Of a stretch of 64,000 nt of DNA, positions 9,815-18,137 are shown one piece after another. The translations under genes were made by a program, and so were the position numbers. The notes beneath the pieces were generated by a model. That model did not search any database. It saw only the letters and a list, made by a program, of their open reading frames with translations, and was not told the origin of the DNA. How positions within the stretch are numbered: position 1 is the stretch's first letter; each line of letters begins with the position of its first letter. Source of the DNA: Vondammii sp040505895 (GTDB taxonomy: Bacteria; Pseudomonadota; Gammaproteobacteria; Chromatiales; Chromatiaceae); NCBI GenBank assembly GCA_040505895.1, contig JBEVXU010000007.1:62001-126000 (forward strand), written 5' to 3'.

Positions 9815-10041
9815 GGGGTCATAACTCTGCTGAAACTATGGTTATAAGAAGTCGGCGCGGAGTCCGCCTCGATGATTTTTATTCGTTCCTTACGAATATC
9901 ACCGTGGTATCTTTCATCGGCATGCAACGCTTGAAGTGCATCGGCAGCGGCTACAGCAACTTTTAAAAAGTCATGGAGCGGCATAGGTAGTTCACAACCG
10001 CCAAGTGTGGTTGCTATATCTATGGCATTTGAATCAATCAT
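9811..10041 (-). CDS. Ser/Thr protein kinase-like fragment between kinases D and C
   Basis: 76 aa, start ATG at 10041 overlapping kinase D's stop by 8 bp, end overlapping kinase C's start (ATGA). The middle reads DFLKVAVAAADALQALHA then YHGDIRKERI, resembling the helix and catalytic loop (HxDIxxxNI type) of the degenerate Ser/Thr-kinase module at the front of giant multi-sensor kinases. The ATP-binding lobe and everything C-terminal are missing. Either a truncated remnant or a short coupling peptide. The family link rests on the short motif only. Confidence 0.5.
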   Translation of the reverse strand: MIDSNAIDIATTLGGCELPMPLHDFLKVAVAAADALQALHADERYHGDIRKERIKIIEADSAPTSYNHSFSRVMTP

Positions 10042-11956
10042 CTGCAAGCACCTTATGAAGGGTATCGAAATCGAACTCATCCACGTACATCTTTAATGTA
10101 TTGGCAAGCTCCGGAGCCACTTTTTGAACATCCTCTATCAAGGCATACGATGCTTCTACATCAAGGAGAGTAAAAGCCTCTTCCAGATTGCTGCGCAACT
10201 GATCTGGAAGTGAAGATACCAGTGATTTTTCTTTCGCAATATCTGTCACCTGTTTTACAGGAGAGGAGGCACTCTCCGCCGCAGTTTCATAGATATAAGA
10301 GACGTCCAGATGCTTCTTCATGCTGTCGAACACCTCATGAGCCTGAAATGGCTTGTGCAGCACTTCATCACAACCGGCATCCAGGATACTTTTTCGCTGC
10401 TCTTTGAAAGCACCGGCTGTTAAGGCCACAATCTTAACCAGATCTCCACCGGGAAGTTTTCGAATTTGAGCTGTGGCTCCAAAGCCATCCAACACCGGCA
10501 TGCTCATATCCATCCAGATGAAGTGGGGCTGCCACTGTTTAAACTGAGAGACCGCCTCTTCACCATTTTCCGCCTTCTGCACCATAAAACCGGCCTGATC
10601 AAGCAGACTTGTCAGCAGCAGTCTATTCTCTGGGTTATCCTCCACAATCAGAATGCGCCACTCAGGCTGATCCGGCGCAAGGCCCAGCACCTCAGGGCTC
10701 TTCTCCTTGGCCGCTCCGGCTGCACGCTCCTCGGCCAGTGCGACTGGCAGTTCGACCCGGAAGGTTGAGCCCACTCCGAACGTACTTTCAACAGTGATGG
10801 TTCCACCCAACAAATCCACGAAGGATTTGCATATCGCCAGCCCAAGTCCTGTGCCTTTGGTACCACTGCTGGAGGCTGCTGCCTGAACAAAGGGATTGAA
10901 GATATGCTCCTGTTGCTCTGGCAATATCCCCGGGCCGCTATCCTGTATTTCGATCCGTAGCATGACCATGGCGGGATCATCTTCTACCGGCTCTGTGCGG
11001 AAACGCAGCAACACCCCCCCCTCGGTAGTGAATTTCACAGCATTGCCGAGCAGGTTGATCAGAATCTGACGCAGTTTGCCGACATCGCTCTTGATGAATC
11101 GGGCCATGTCCGGCTCGAGTTCCATTTCAAACTGCAGTCCGGCGCTCTTGGCACGACCCTCAAACATGCGCCCGATGTCCCCTAGTATCGCCGGTAGATC
11201 GAAAGCCTCCGGCTCCATATCCACACCTCCAGCTTCGATCTTGGAGAGGTCAAGCACATCATTGATCATTGACAGCAGGTGCTCTCCACTGCGATTGATA
11301 ATTTCAAGTTTATCCCGTTGATCCCGGGTTGACTCGGGGTCGCGAGCCAGCATGCTGGAAAAACCAAGCACAGCGTTGAGAGGGGTGCGAAGTTCGTGGC
11401 TCATGTTGGCCAGAAAGAGGCTCTTTGCCCTGTTTGCGTCTTGGGCTTTTATTTTGGCCTGATTAAGCCGTTTATTGGATAGTTCCAGGATGGATTTATT
11501 CTTAATGAGTCTGAGAAATAGGTAGAATACCGAATGAACCAGAGATAAAAAAAGCAGTAGATAAAGATAAGTAAAAATGGTGTGGCTTTGTTTTATTACG
11601 GTGATTTTTCCAATATGTTGTTCCTTATATAATATATTTTCGTATAGGATGTATTCATGGTGAAAATTAGCCCAACTTGGGTTTGAGAAATCACCAAGTT
11701 TCAATAGTTCTTTTTCTGTTTCATCAGAAACTGTCAGTGAACGATAATGGTAGAATTTACGGGCTTGGTTTAGATATTCTTTCTGGAGATCAATATCGAC
11801 TACCCAGATAGCGTTTGAAATAACCTGAGCATGTTTTTGTAGATTCTGTTGTGCTTCCTGATATTTTTCTTTTTCGTGCCATAGTATGAACATGCTCATA
11901 ATCAGCATGGTGATAACTATTGAAATTTGAAAGATTCGATTCATCCGCTGTGACAA
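10034..11956 (-). CDS. Hybrid sensor histidine kinase, membrane sensor, no PAS (kinase D)
   Basis: About 640 aa. Two TM segments flank the same periplasmic sensor as kinase B (NAIWVVDIDLQKEYL), followed directly by HisKA (MSHELRTPLN, His about 189), HATPase (DSGPGILPEQ, GTGLGLA), receiver (WMDMSMP, Asp about 486) and the common tail. The PAS module of kinase B is absent. The start is odd: the ATG equivalent to kinase B's is out of frame here, leaving TTG 11956 or ATG 11944 as candidate starts. Either would still make the full first TM. Expression may be weakened. Confidence 0.85.
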   Translation of the reverse strand: MSQRMNRIFQISIVITMLIMSMFILWHEKEKYQEAQQNLQKHAQVISNAIWVVDIDLQKEYLNQARKFYHYRSLTVSDETEKELLKLGDFSNPSWANFHHEYILYENILYKEQHIGKITVIKQSHTIFTYLYLLLFLSLVHSVFYLFLRLIKNKSILELSNKRLNQAKIKAQDANRAKSLFLANMSHELRTPLNAVLGFSSMLARDPESTRDQRDKLEIINRSGEHLLSMINDVLDLSKIEAGGVDMEPEAFDLPAILGDIGRMFEGRAKSAGLQFEMELEPDMARFIKSDVGKLRQILINLLGNAVKFTTEGGVLLRFRTEPVEDDPAMVMLRIEIQDSGPGILPEQQEHIFNPFVQAAASSSGTKGTGLGLAICKSFVDLLGGTITVESTFGVGSTFRVELPVALAEERAAGAAKEKSPEVLGLAPDQPEWRILIVEDNPENRLLLTSLLDQAGFMVQKAENGEEAVSQFKQWQPHFIWMDMSMPVLDGFGATAQIRKLPGGDLVKIVALTAGAFKEQRKSILDAGCDEVLHKPFQAHEVFDSMKKHLDVSYIYETAAESASSPVKQVTDIAKEKSLVSSLPDQLRSNLEEAFTLLDVEASYALIEDVQKVAPELANTLKMYVDEFDFDTLHKVLADD

Positions 11957-11984
11957 AATAGGTATGGGGTCATTTATAATCCGC

Positions 11985-12067
11985 TCCGATTAAAGTGATA
12001 CTCACTTTAATTCAAAATTTCCTCTCGACAATACAATGTCGTAAGCATTTTTCAGTCGTTCAACAAC
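11985..12067 (-). repeat. Duplicated leader upstream of kinase D
   Basis: Close copy of 6119-6203. Relative to that copy one A is missing in the run after GAATT, which shifts the open frame so it ends at FELK. Beyond about 12070 the sequence changes abruptly into transposase-like sequence, so the duplicated block is truncated here by an insertion or deletion. Confidence 0.55.
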
Positions 12068-12093
12068 TTTCAAGTCTATCCGTTTACTGGCCG

Positions 12094-12270
12094 TTATCCA
12101 TTCATTGGACTCAGTCGACTTCGCACTGCCCAAGATAACCATCGCTCCCAACCTTTCCGAGCCCATGTCTTGCTGACATAGTGCCAGGGTGACATTGCAA
12201 ACTCTTTGATCGCCCAAGCACGGGCACTCTTCAGTGTACTTTCACGCAATTCCTTGAGCGTTGCCTTTTT
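12094..12270 (-). pseudogene. ISL3-family transposase fragment
   Basis: One frame encodes LKELRESTLKSARAWAIKE followed by WHYVSKTWARKGWERWLSWA and RSRLSPM. This matches the conserved C-terminal part of ISL3 (IS1001/IS1096-type) DDE transposases (AWAIKE...LW.Y.S..WA..W..W..WA.RSRL.P). The N-terminal catalytic part and the extreme C-terminus are missing, so it is inactive debris. Recognition is by family memory, not a search. Confidence 0.6.
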
Positions 12271-12289
12271 GCGGTCACTGCCCACATAC

Positions 12290-12529
12290 AGCACTGTGCC
12301 TGCTTTCGAGCCTGATCTACCGTCATAGCTGGAAACGTACCGCTCTTGCATAGCGATACGCCTGGTCATCCCGCCCACTTGTGGTGTGAACATGGAAGGA
12401 CTTTGTACCCTTGGGGGTGATGGTAAGACCAAGGCGAGGCTGCTTGGTATCGAGATAGTAGGCCCTGCCTGATTCAGGAATCGGCAGTGCCTCTAATGAT
12501 TTCTTTGTGAAATTGAGCTTTTCGGCCAT
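12290..12529 (-). pseudogene. Tyrosine integrase N-terminal fragment (DUF4102/phage P4-type)
   Basis: The frame from ATG 12529 reads KLNFTKKSLEALPIPESG then YYLDTKQPRLGLTITPKGTK, the arm-binding N-terminus of P4-type tyrosine recombinases (F-x-Y/L-D-x-x-x-x-GL-x-x-x-x-x-G-x-K). After KSFHVH the homology moves to another frame (TRRIAMQERY, like RIALGRYP), so there is at least one frameshift. It then runs into the transposase scrap. The catalytic domain is absent. It sits about 0.8 kb from the tRNA-Asn 3' fragment, as expected for an island integrase. Confidence 0.65.
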
Positions 12530-12539
12530 TGCTCAAACT

Positions 12540-13290
12540 CCTACCCTAAAATAATAATGCACATTTGATGCACATCTATTTACCTATATTCCTCAATTCT
12601 TGCTTGTTAATTTCTATTATAGGTTGTAGATGTTGTATTTTTTGAGTATTTAAAGAGATTCAATCGAGAAATATGTATAGGTGGGAGTGGGAGGTGAAGC
12701 TACCGCAGTTTGATAGCTCTGTATTCCTGATCTCTGGTCAGAGCGTAAAGAATGGTGATGAGCGGTTGGTGATTCTGAAGCAAATTTATTGAGGGATTCA
12801 GATCATGAAATAAGCATCCTGCTTATTGATTTTTATTCCCTAGCTGCCTAGGGAGTATCAGACTCAAATAGACTAATGAAGGATTATTTTGAGCTAATGT
12901 CTATTTTTTAGCCGTAATAGCTATTTAACACCGTTTTCCTAACGTCCGCATCTGCCACCTCTGCCCCGCTCTCGGCCAGACCTGGCCTAGGCATGCCTGT
13001 GCCCTACCTGCACCTTTTCTGGCCCACTGAAGCTGACTCTGGGACTTACCACTCCCAAGAACTGCGAAGTTAGATACTTTCAAGACATTTCGGTACAAGT
13101 TCGGTGCATTTTCGGTTAAAGATCGGTTTGATAAATTCATATCTGAATGAATTTAATCGACTTTTCAAATAATAGTGCCGATTTTTAACATCAAAAACAT
13201 TCAGTATAGGTTCGGTTTGCAGATTTGAAGAACGCACCCAAGTTAAACCTCTTAGGAATCTTCAGGTTTCAACGTCAGGATCCAACTGTA
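12540..13290. other. Non-coding, AT-rich gap before the tRNA-Asn remnant
   Basis: No convincing gene on either strand. The longest frame (minus strand, 12925-13140) has no ribosome-binding site and atypical composition. The stretch 13090-13220 contains several scattered TTCGGT-type hexamers and AT-rich inverted segments; no clear function can be assigned. Confidence 0.4.
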
Positions 13291-13342
13291 TCTGGTACTG
13301 TTAATCACTAGGTCGGCGGTTCGAGCCCGTCCCGAGGAGCCA
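13291..13342 (+). tRNA. tRNA-Asn (GTT) 3' fragment, likely attR
   Basis: From the anticodon loop CTGTTAA onward this matches a gammaproteobacterial tRNA-Asn: 3' anticodon strand, variable loop, a T-arm (GGCGG-TTCGAGC-CCGTC), acceptor 3' strand and GCCA. The 5' anticodon strand does not pair with the 3' strand, and no D-arm or 5' acceptor strand lies upstream. This is what remains where an integrative element crossed over at the anticodon loop. A terminator follows directly. Not a functional tRNA. Confidence 0.75.
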
Positions 13343-13352
13343 TATTAGAATC

Positions 13353-13384
13353 AAGGGGTTACGTTAATTCGTAGCCCCTTTTTT
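13353..13384 (+). terminator. Rho-independent terminator after tRNA-Asn fragment
   Basis: Stem AAGGGGTTACG with its near-complement CGTAGCCCCTT around a TTAATT loop, followed by a T tract. It is the natural terminator of the tRNA-Asn transcript and marks the sequence to the right as the tRNA's original downstream flank. Confidence 0.8.
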
Positions 13385-13688
13385 CATTCTTGGGGCTGGT
13401 GACTTTGGGGCATAGCGGAAAACATAGCTAGAAGTGCTGCTAGTACTCTACCCCTGCCCTATGGGCCAGCAGTAAGCTATCGAGATACGATCCTTCCAGG
13501 CTGATCCTCAAGTGGGAGCCCTCCATTGGCAATCTTGAGAGCATCTACCCAACGGGGTTCGATTCATTTCCTTCTACTGTGACATATTGCCACTCATCAA
13601 AAGTCAGACGATATTGATCCTGTGCTGTAAAAAAATGAAATCGGATATATCCTTACCAATATAAGTCACATAATTGGGAGGCCAATCT
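13385..13688. other. Intergenic stretch upstream of the DUF211 gene
   Basis: About 300 bases without a convincing gene. Presumably holds the promoter of the DUF211/VIT pair, but I cannot point to a confident -35/-10 pair. A GGGAGG ribosome-binding site is present at 13677-13682. Confidence 0.4.
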
Positions 13689-13958
13689 ATGGTTTCTGTC
13701 AAACGGATTACGCTGGATGTTCTTAAGCCTCATCATCCTAATGCGTTGGAGTTTTCCCAGGCCATCGCCGAGGTTGGTTCCGACTACCTTGTGCGTTTAA
13801 AGGTTCTCGAGGTGGATGAGAATACTGAGACATTGCAAGTCATAGTGGAAGGTCGAGCTATCGATTTCGAGGCCATCCAAACCACTATCAGCAACCTGGG
13901 AGGATCCCTTCACAGCATTGATGAGGTGGTAGTCCAGAGCAAGTCAGATACAGAGTAG
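13689..13958 (+). CDS. DUF211 family protein
   Basis: 89 aa beginning MVSVKRITLDVLKPHHPN. The start ATG at 13689 is chosen because GGGAGG lies 6 bases upstream; an in-frame TTG at 13674 would read through that site. The pattern (short protein, LDVLKPH-P opening, EVDENTETLQVIVEG, IEAIQ-like helix, LGGSLHSIDEVVV end) fits DUF211, a small alpha-beta fold best known from archaea. It is 12 bp upstream of a VIT-family transporter and surely co-transcribed. Function unknown; a metal-related regulatory or accessory role is inference from the neighbour. Confidence 0.75.
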   Translation: MVSVKRITLDVLKPHHPNALEFSQAIAEVGSDYLVRLKVLEVDENTETLQVIVEGRAIDFEAIQTTISNLGGSLHSIDEVVVQSKSDTE

Positions 13959-13970
13959 GATCATAGCCCA

Positions 13971-14555
13971 GTGCGACTACTAAAACAGGCAAATTTTTTA
14001 CTACGCATTACAGGTTCCAGCGGAATTGCCAGACGCTATTTTGTAGTCAATGGTTTTGATGGAGCGCTTACCATGCTAGGCCTTATTGTAGGCTTTCTCA
14101 TCGGTACGCCAGTAGAGCTCTCCGTGGTAATTAGTGCATGTCTAGGTGCAGCAATTGCTCTTGGAATGAGTGGTATCAGTAGTGCCTATGTGAGTGAAAT
14201 GGCAGAACAGCATCGCGAGTTGGCTAAGCTAGAGGCAGCTATGATAAAAGATTTACAAAATAGTGCACACGGTGAGGCCTCACGCTGGGTTCCGAGGCTT
14301 ATTGCCCTAGTTAACGGTGCCGCACCATTCATTATTTCGCTGATCATTATTTTTCCGCTGATGTTGTCGAATAGCGGAATCGTTCTGCCTATACCTCCCC
14401 TTCATGCAGCTATTATCATCGCTCTGTTTCTTGTTTTTTTACTGGGTGTCTACTTGGGCCATATTTCGGGAATCTCATGGGTAAGAAGTGGAATCCAGAC
14501 GCTATTGACCGCGTTAGTAACAGTCATTTTCATCTACCTATTGTCAGCAAGTTAA
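13971..14555 (+). CDS. VIT1/CCC1-family Fe(II)/Mn(II) transporter-like membrane protein
   Basis: 194 aa from a GTG start 12 bp after the DUF211 gene. Hydrophobic segments at about 37-55, 57-80, 110-130, 143-163 and 170-190 with the family motif NGFDGALTMLGLIVGF (DG...T..G) in the first. An amphipathic, charged loop (MAEQHRELAKLEAAMIKDL) sits where VIT proteins carry their cytoplasmic metal-binding helices. Resembles the short archaeal/bacterial TIGR00267-type branch. Predicted inner-membrane metal-ion exporter or exchanger; substrate inferred from family. Confidence 0.75.
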   Translation: MRLLKQANFLLRITGSSGIARRYFVVNGFDGALTMLGLIVGFLIGTPVELSVVISACLGAAIALGMSGISSAYVSEMAEQHRELAKLEAAMIKDLQNSAHGEASRWVPRLIALVNGAAPFIISLIIIFPLMLSNSGIVLPIPPLHAAIIIALFLVFLLGVYLGHISGISWVRSGIQTLLTALVTVIFIYLLSAS

Positions 14556-14650
14556 TGTGAGCCTAGGGGGTCTAAAGAGAACTGCTCACTTCACCTATTC
14601 AAAATAGTAGATAGGACCCGAAGGGAGCCCCGAGTTTCCCGCATGGCCCA

Positions 14651-16942
14651 CTAGATCCCTTTTATATATTGCGTGTCTGTCGTTGGAGAAATATGTTGGT
14701 GGATCGTCTTTGATGATTCTAATTCATCATTCAGATGATTCTCAAACATCTTAATGATTGCTCGTTTATCTGCAGTAACTTTTGTATCGCTCTTTACATC
14801 TCTTAGATCGAGAAAGAGAGAGTCAAAGAGGTTTGGAATGTCACGAGTAATATCTGTGTTTAGGAAATTGTTCTCGTTATGAATATCATGATAACGACCC
14901 TTTTGTTTGTTAATAAAGAAAGAGACCCCTTTCAAATTCGTGATGAACGAAGATTTCTCACAACGCTGAATGCAGGCGTTATCCACTATATACTTCTTGC
15001 AGCCGGTGACCTGGTGAAAGAAGCATGCCTTACTGGTCATTAGTACAATAGGGTGGTAAATGCTGTAGAACAGCCTGAAATTATCAGGCTTTTTAATACG
15101 TTTGATCTGATTTTTATTAATCTCATTTGAAATAAAGGAGCCTGTGCATCCAAAGTTTTCCTTAAGAGATAGCAGGCTAAATGAATTAACGGTATTCATA
15201 TAAGGGCCAGCAACCCATGGAATTCCCTGTCGATAGGCTTCGTAGCCAATTCCAGAATTATTACTGACAATATATTTTGGATTAATCTGAGTTAGTATAT
15301 AGAGTGCTGTTTGATACTCTTTCCCTATTAAAATGGCGGGAAACCAGGGAATTAAACGGCTGTTGCGATTAAATACCTCAATAAACTCATTGCCACTATT
15401 TTCAAAGCTATTGGGAAGTTCAAACATAATCTCAGCAGATGAGTCCCCGCAAAGATCCAAGTCATCTTGAGAAGAGATTAAAACTGAGAGAGATGGAACA
15501 ATTTCAACTTCATCCTGCCCATCAAGACGAGGAAGATTAATTGGAGGAACGCTCTCTATTGATCCGTTGAGTTAAAATAATATTCTGTTTTTAATTAATG
15601 TAAGTTCTTTGAAGGGAATGAATAGGCCGCTCTGTAGATCGGTTAAATCTACATTATGAATAAAATACTCCGTTTCATTGATTGCTTTTAAGCGCGAGTG
15701 AAGCTGCTCGGAAGTAAGTGCCTGAGAACGCGACTTTTTGCCTTTTGAGTCAGAAATTTCATCACTACTAGCCGCCGTGGCTCTATCAAGATGAGTCTCA
15801 GAAAGAAGCTCAAAAGTTGATTCAGATGTTTTGATTGTTACCTTCAGGGGGGAGCCATATGTTCCGGAAATATAAATTGATAACGGCGCCTTCTCAATGC
15901 TTAATTGATCAATCCTCTCCTTAACATCATCAATGATCTCAGTCTTAATATCGTACAGTTCTCTTTTGGCTGTGGTTAAATTCTGAACTGTTGTCCCACC
16001 AATCTTTTCGGCCCTATGAATGGCCGAGTTGTCCCGTGGGTTGTCGATGAATGTATCCCGGCCAACCTCACCCTTCAGAAACGAGTTTGATAAATCGCGA
16101 TTAAATACTTTTCGTAGCGCGCTGTTGTCACCACTTATCTGGTCCTGTTCGTAAAATTGATCAAGCTGATTTCTCCATGTATCAACCACTGTGTATACAT
16201 AGTGATATTTCTTGATCCTGCCCTCAATTTTAATCGAGTCTACCTTGGCATCCGCTAGCTCCCTTAGATCGGAATAGGTAGAGTTGTCTTTAATATTAAG
16301 AGGAAAATCTATACCCTCATCCGTGGTTAAATATTGATCTCTACAAGGCTGGCTACAGCGGCCACGGTTTCCTGAGTTACCACCATCTACAGAGCTCATA
16401 TAACAGAGACCAGAAAACGAGACACAGTTTGAACCGTGAACAAAAACCTCTGTCAGCAGATCGTGTTGATGAGCCGCAGCCGTTAAATTTCTGATCTCAT
16501 CAAGGTTCAATTCACGAGATAGATTAACCCGCGTAACATTGAGCCGATTTAAGAATTTTATCTGCCCTTCGTTGTGAGTCGTTAACTGGGTAGAGGCGTG
16601 AATCTTAAGCGTTGGATAATATTTATTGAGGATATAGAACAGCCCAAGATCCTGAATGATGATGCCATCGAGTTTGGTATTGACCAGTTTGTTCAGTAGT
16701 CTAATCAGTGCGGGAAATTCGCTCTCAACGATAATGATATTAACCGTTAGAAATAGCTCGCAGTTGTTCTGGTGAGCAAGTCGCAATATGCCGGTGAGGT
16801 TCTCAAATGTAATATTCTTCGCACGGCCTCTGGCATTAAACTTATCCAGGCCACAATATACGGCGTTAGCACCAGCCAGGATGGCCGCCTTAATAGAGTC
16901 AATATCCCCACCGGGAGCAAGTAATTCAATATCTCGTTTCAT
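14651..16942 (-). pseudogene. U32 peptidase-family protein (RlhA/YdcP-like), split by an in-frame stop
   Basis: The first part (16942-15572, 456 codons) opens MKRDIELLAPGGDIDSIKAA and carries the U32 core (GANAVYCGLDKFNARGRA, HASTQLTTHN, GLCYMSS, CSQPCR cluster Cys, IKIEGRIKK). A single TAA at 15572-15574 interrupts it. The same frame then continues for 306 sense codons without a stop to 14651, including SIYHPIVLMTSKACFFHQVT and IQRCEKS, the C-terminal half of long U32 proteins. Joined, it would be about 763 aa. Family function: iron-sulfur U32 proteins hydroxylate RNA bases (RlhA, 23S rRNA C2501). Either a recent nonsense mutation, a readthrough gene or two pieces. AT-rich like its neighbours. 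Confidence 0.75.
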
Positions 16943-16950
16943 GCGGGCAA

Positions 16951-17135
16951 TTATAACTCAAGTTTCGGAGTTCAAATGACGTAAAAGGTCTTGGATAGGC
17001 CGTCCCTTCTCCCTCAGGGAGAAGGAAAGGATGAGGGAAATCAGGAGAATCAAAGCATTAGCTTTTCAACTCCCATCACCCCAACCCTCTCCCTGTGGGA
17101 GAGGGGGCTAATGAACTCCGAAACTTGAGTTATAA
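16951..17135. repeat. 185-bp element with 23-bp perfect inverted ends enclosing REP-like hairpins
   Basis: Bases 16951-16973 and 17113-17135 are exact reverse complements. Inside are two GC-rich palindromes of the CCTTCTCCCT/AGGGAGAAGG and CCCTCTCCC/GGGAGAGGG type (about 17004-17024 and 17085-17106), a common proteobacterial intergenic repeat. The left end plus the next about 33 bases recur at 18083-18137. The left arm begins 9 bases upstream of the U32 start codon and contains a TATAAT on the minus strand (16950-16955). Confidence 0.7.
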
Positions 17136-17162
17136 CTAAACATGCCGTGAATATTGGTCTTT

Positions 17163-17951
17163 TTATTGCGACAGCAGATCCTGTGGAGATGACAAGAAGA
17201 TTGCGAAACCATCGATCCAGGCAGGCAATGCCTTGTGGCGGGATCGGTCCAGTCCGCCCAGCGCCTGGGCACATCGCTTCATTTTCTCCTCTGAAAGAGA
17301 CCGATGCATCCACCAGCCCCCCGTCTCCACCTCATCGGTAACGGCCACAATGGACAAGTCGTTGTACTCTGCCCATTTCCGCGCCAGTGGCTCCGCTGTC
17401 ACGGCTACATAGACATCACTGTGCAGCAGCATACTCAGCGTCCCAATGTGATTATCAACGTAATAAAAGGCATCCCGCTGCTCCGTTACACCGGCATCAT
17501 GTAATAGCTGCAGTGGCAACTGGTAACCGATCAACGATTTTTTACCCATAAAGGCAATCCGCTCCCCTTGGAGTGTATTTAGATCATCAATACCGGTGGA
17601 GGCGTGCACCAGGATCGCACCTCTTACCGACAGTTCCCCCTGAAGTGTCTTCGCTCTTGCAATGAGTCGGTAATTGGTTCGCTCATATTTGGCTATGGAT
17701 ACTGGCCTGGAGTCGAACAAAAGCTGTGCTGGGGCCTCACTGGAGGCGTCATGAAAAATGGCACTGCATCCCTCCTCGCTCAAGGCTGTAAGAAGGTTAC
17801 GCATATGGTGTTTACCGGTTTTTCCACCGTCGTCATGATCGACTTTAACGGTCACAGAAGCCGAATCAGCAAGCACCTCAGCTGTCGATGTAAGGACGGG
17901 GAGCAGCAGGAGAAAAAGAGCAACGGTGGGCAGCATTCGGGATAGATCCAT
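17163..17951 (-). CDS. PhnD-like periplasmic substrate-binding protein
   Basis: 262 aa with a signal peptide (MLPTVALFLLLLPVLTSTAEVLA). The body shows the PhnD / phosphate-phosphonate-type binding fold: ALSEEGCSAIF, FDSRPVSIAKYERTNYRLIARA, a GILVH-like strand AILVHASTGI, RIAFMGKKSLIGYQLPLQLL and YYVDNHIGTLSMLLHSDV. No permease or ATPase adjoins it, so it is an orphan binding protein. Ligand unknown. Start ATG at 17951 places the signal peptide correctly. Confidence 0.7.
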   Translation of the reverse strand: MDLSRMLPTVALFLLLLPVLTSTAEVLADSASVTVKVDHDDGGKTGKHHMRNLLTALSEEGCSAIFHDASSEAPAQLLFDSRPVSIAKYERTNYRLIARAKTLQGELSVRGAILVHASTGIDDLNTLQGERIAFMGKKSLIGYQLPLQLLHDAGVTEQRDAFYYVDNHIGTLSMLLHSDVYVAVTAEPLARKWAEYNDLSIVAVTDEVETGGWWMHRSLSEEKMKRCAQALGGLDRSRHKALPAWIDGFAIFLSSPQDLLSQ

Positions 17952-18082
17952 CGTGGGTCACCTTGCTTCGTTCACTGAGAGATACTCTTGTATTAAGAGA
18001 AGAGTAGCCACCCCTTCTTATAACATCCAGAGGTATTGGCCGAATTGAGAAGTTGAATTCTTTGATACAGATAACAGCATTT

Positions 18083-18137
18083 TACAACTCAAGCTTCGGA
18101 GTTCAAATGACGCAAAAGGCCTTGGATAGGCCGTCCC
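18083..18137. repeat. Second copy of the 55-bp repeat found at 16952-17006
   Basis: Direct, slightly diverged copy of the left end of the 16951-17135 element (CAAGCTTCGGAGTTCAAATG against CAAGTTTCGGAGTTCAAATG and the shared TTGGATAGGCCGTCCC end). Here it runs straight into a tRNA-Asn 3' end at 18138-18146 instead of the REP-like hairpins. Confidence 0.7.

Noticed and set aside
12925..13140. 71-codon minus-strand frame as a gene
   Set aside because: No ribosome-binding site, unusual composition and no recognisable motif.
13261..13342. Complete tRNA-Asn gene
   Set aside because: Only the 3' part from the anticodon loop is present; the 5' anticodon strand does not pair and no D-arm or 5' acceptor strand was found upstream.
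17004..17106. GC-rich palindromes as a dedicated terminator of the PhnD-like gene
   Set aside because: They match a common dispersed REP-type sequence and lack a T tract in the right place, so a repeat is the better description, although they may attenuate transcription.
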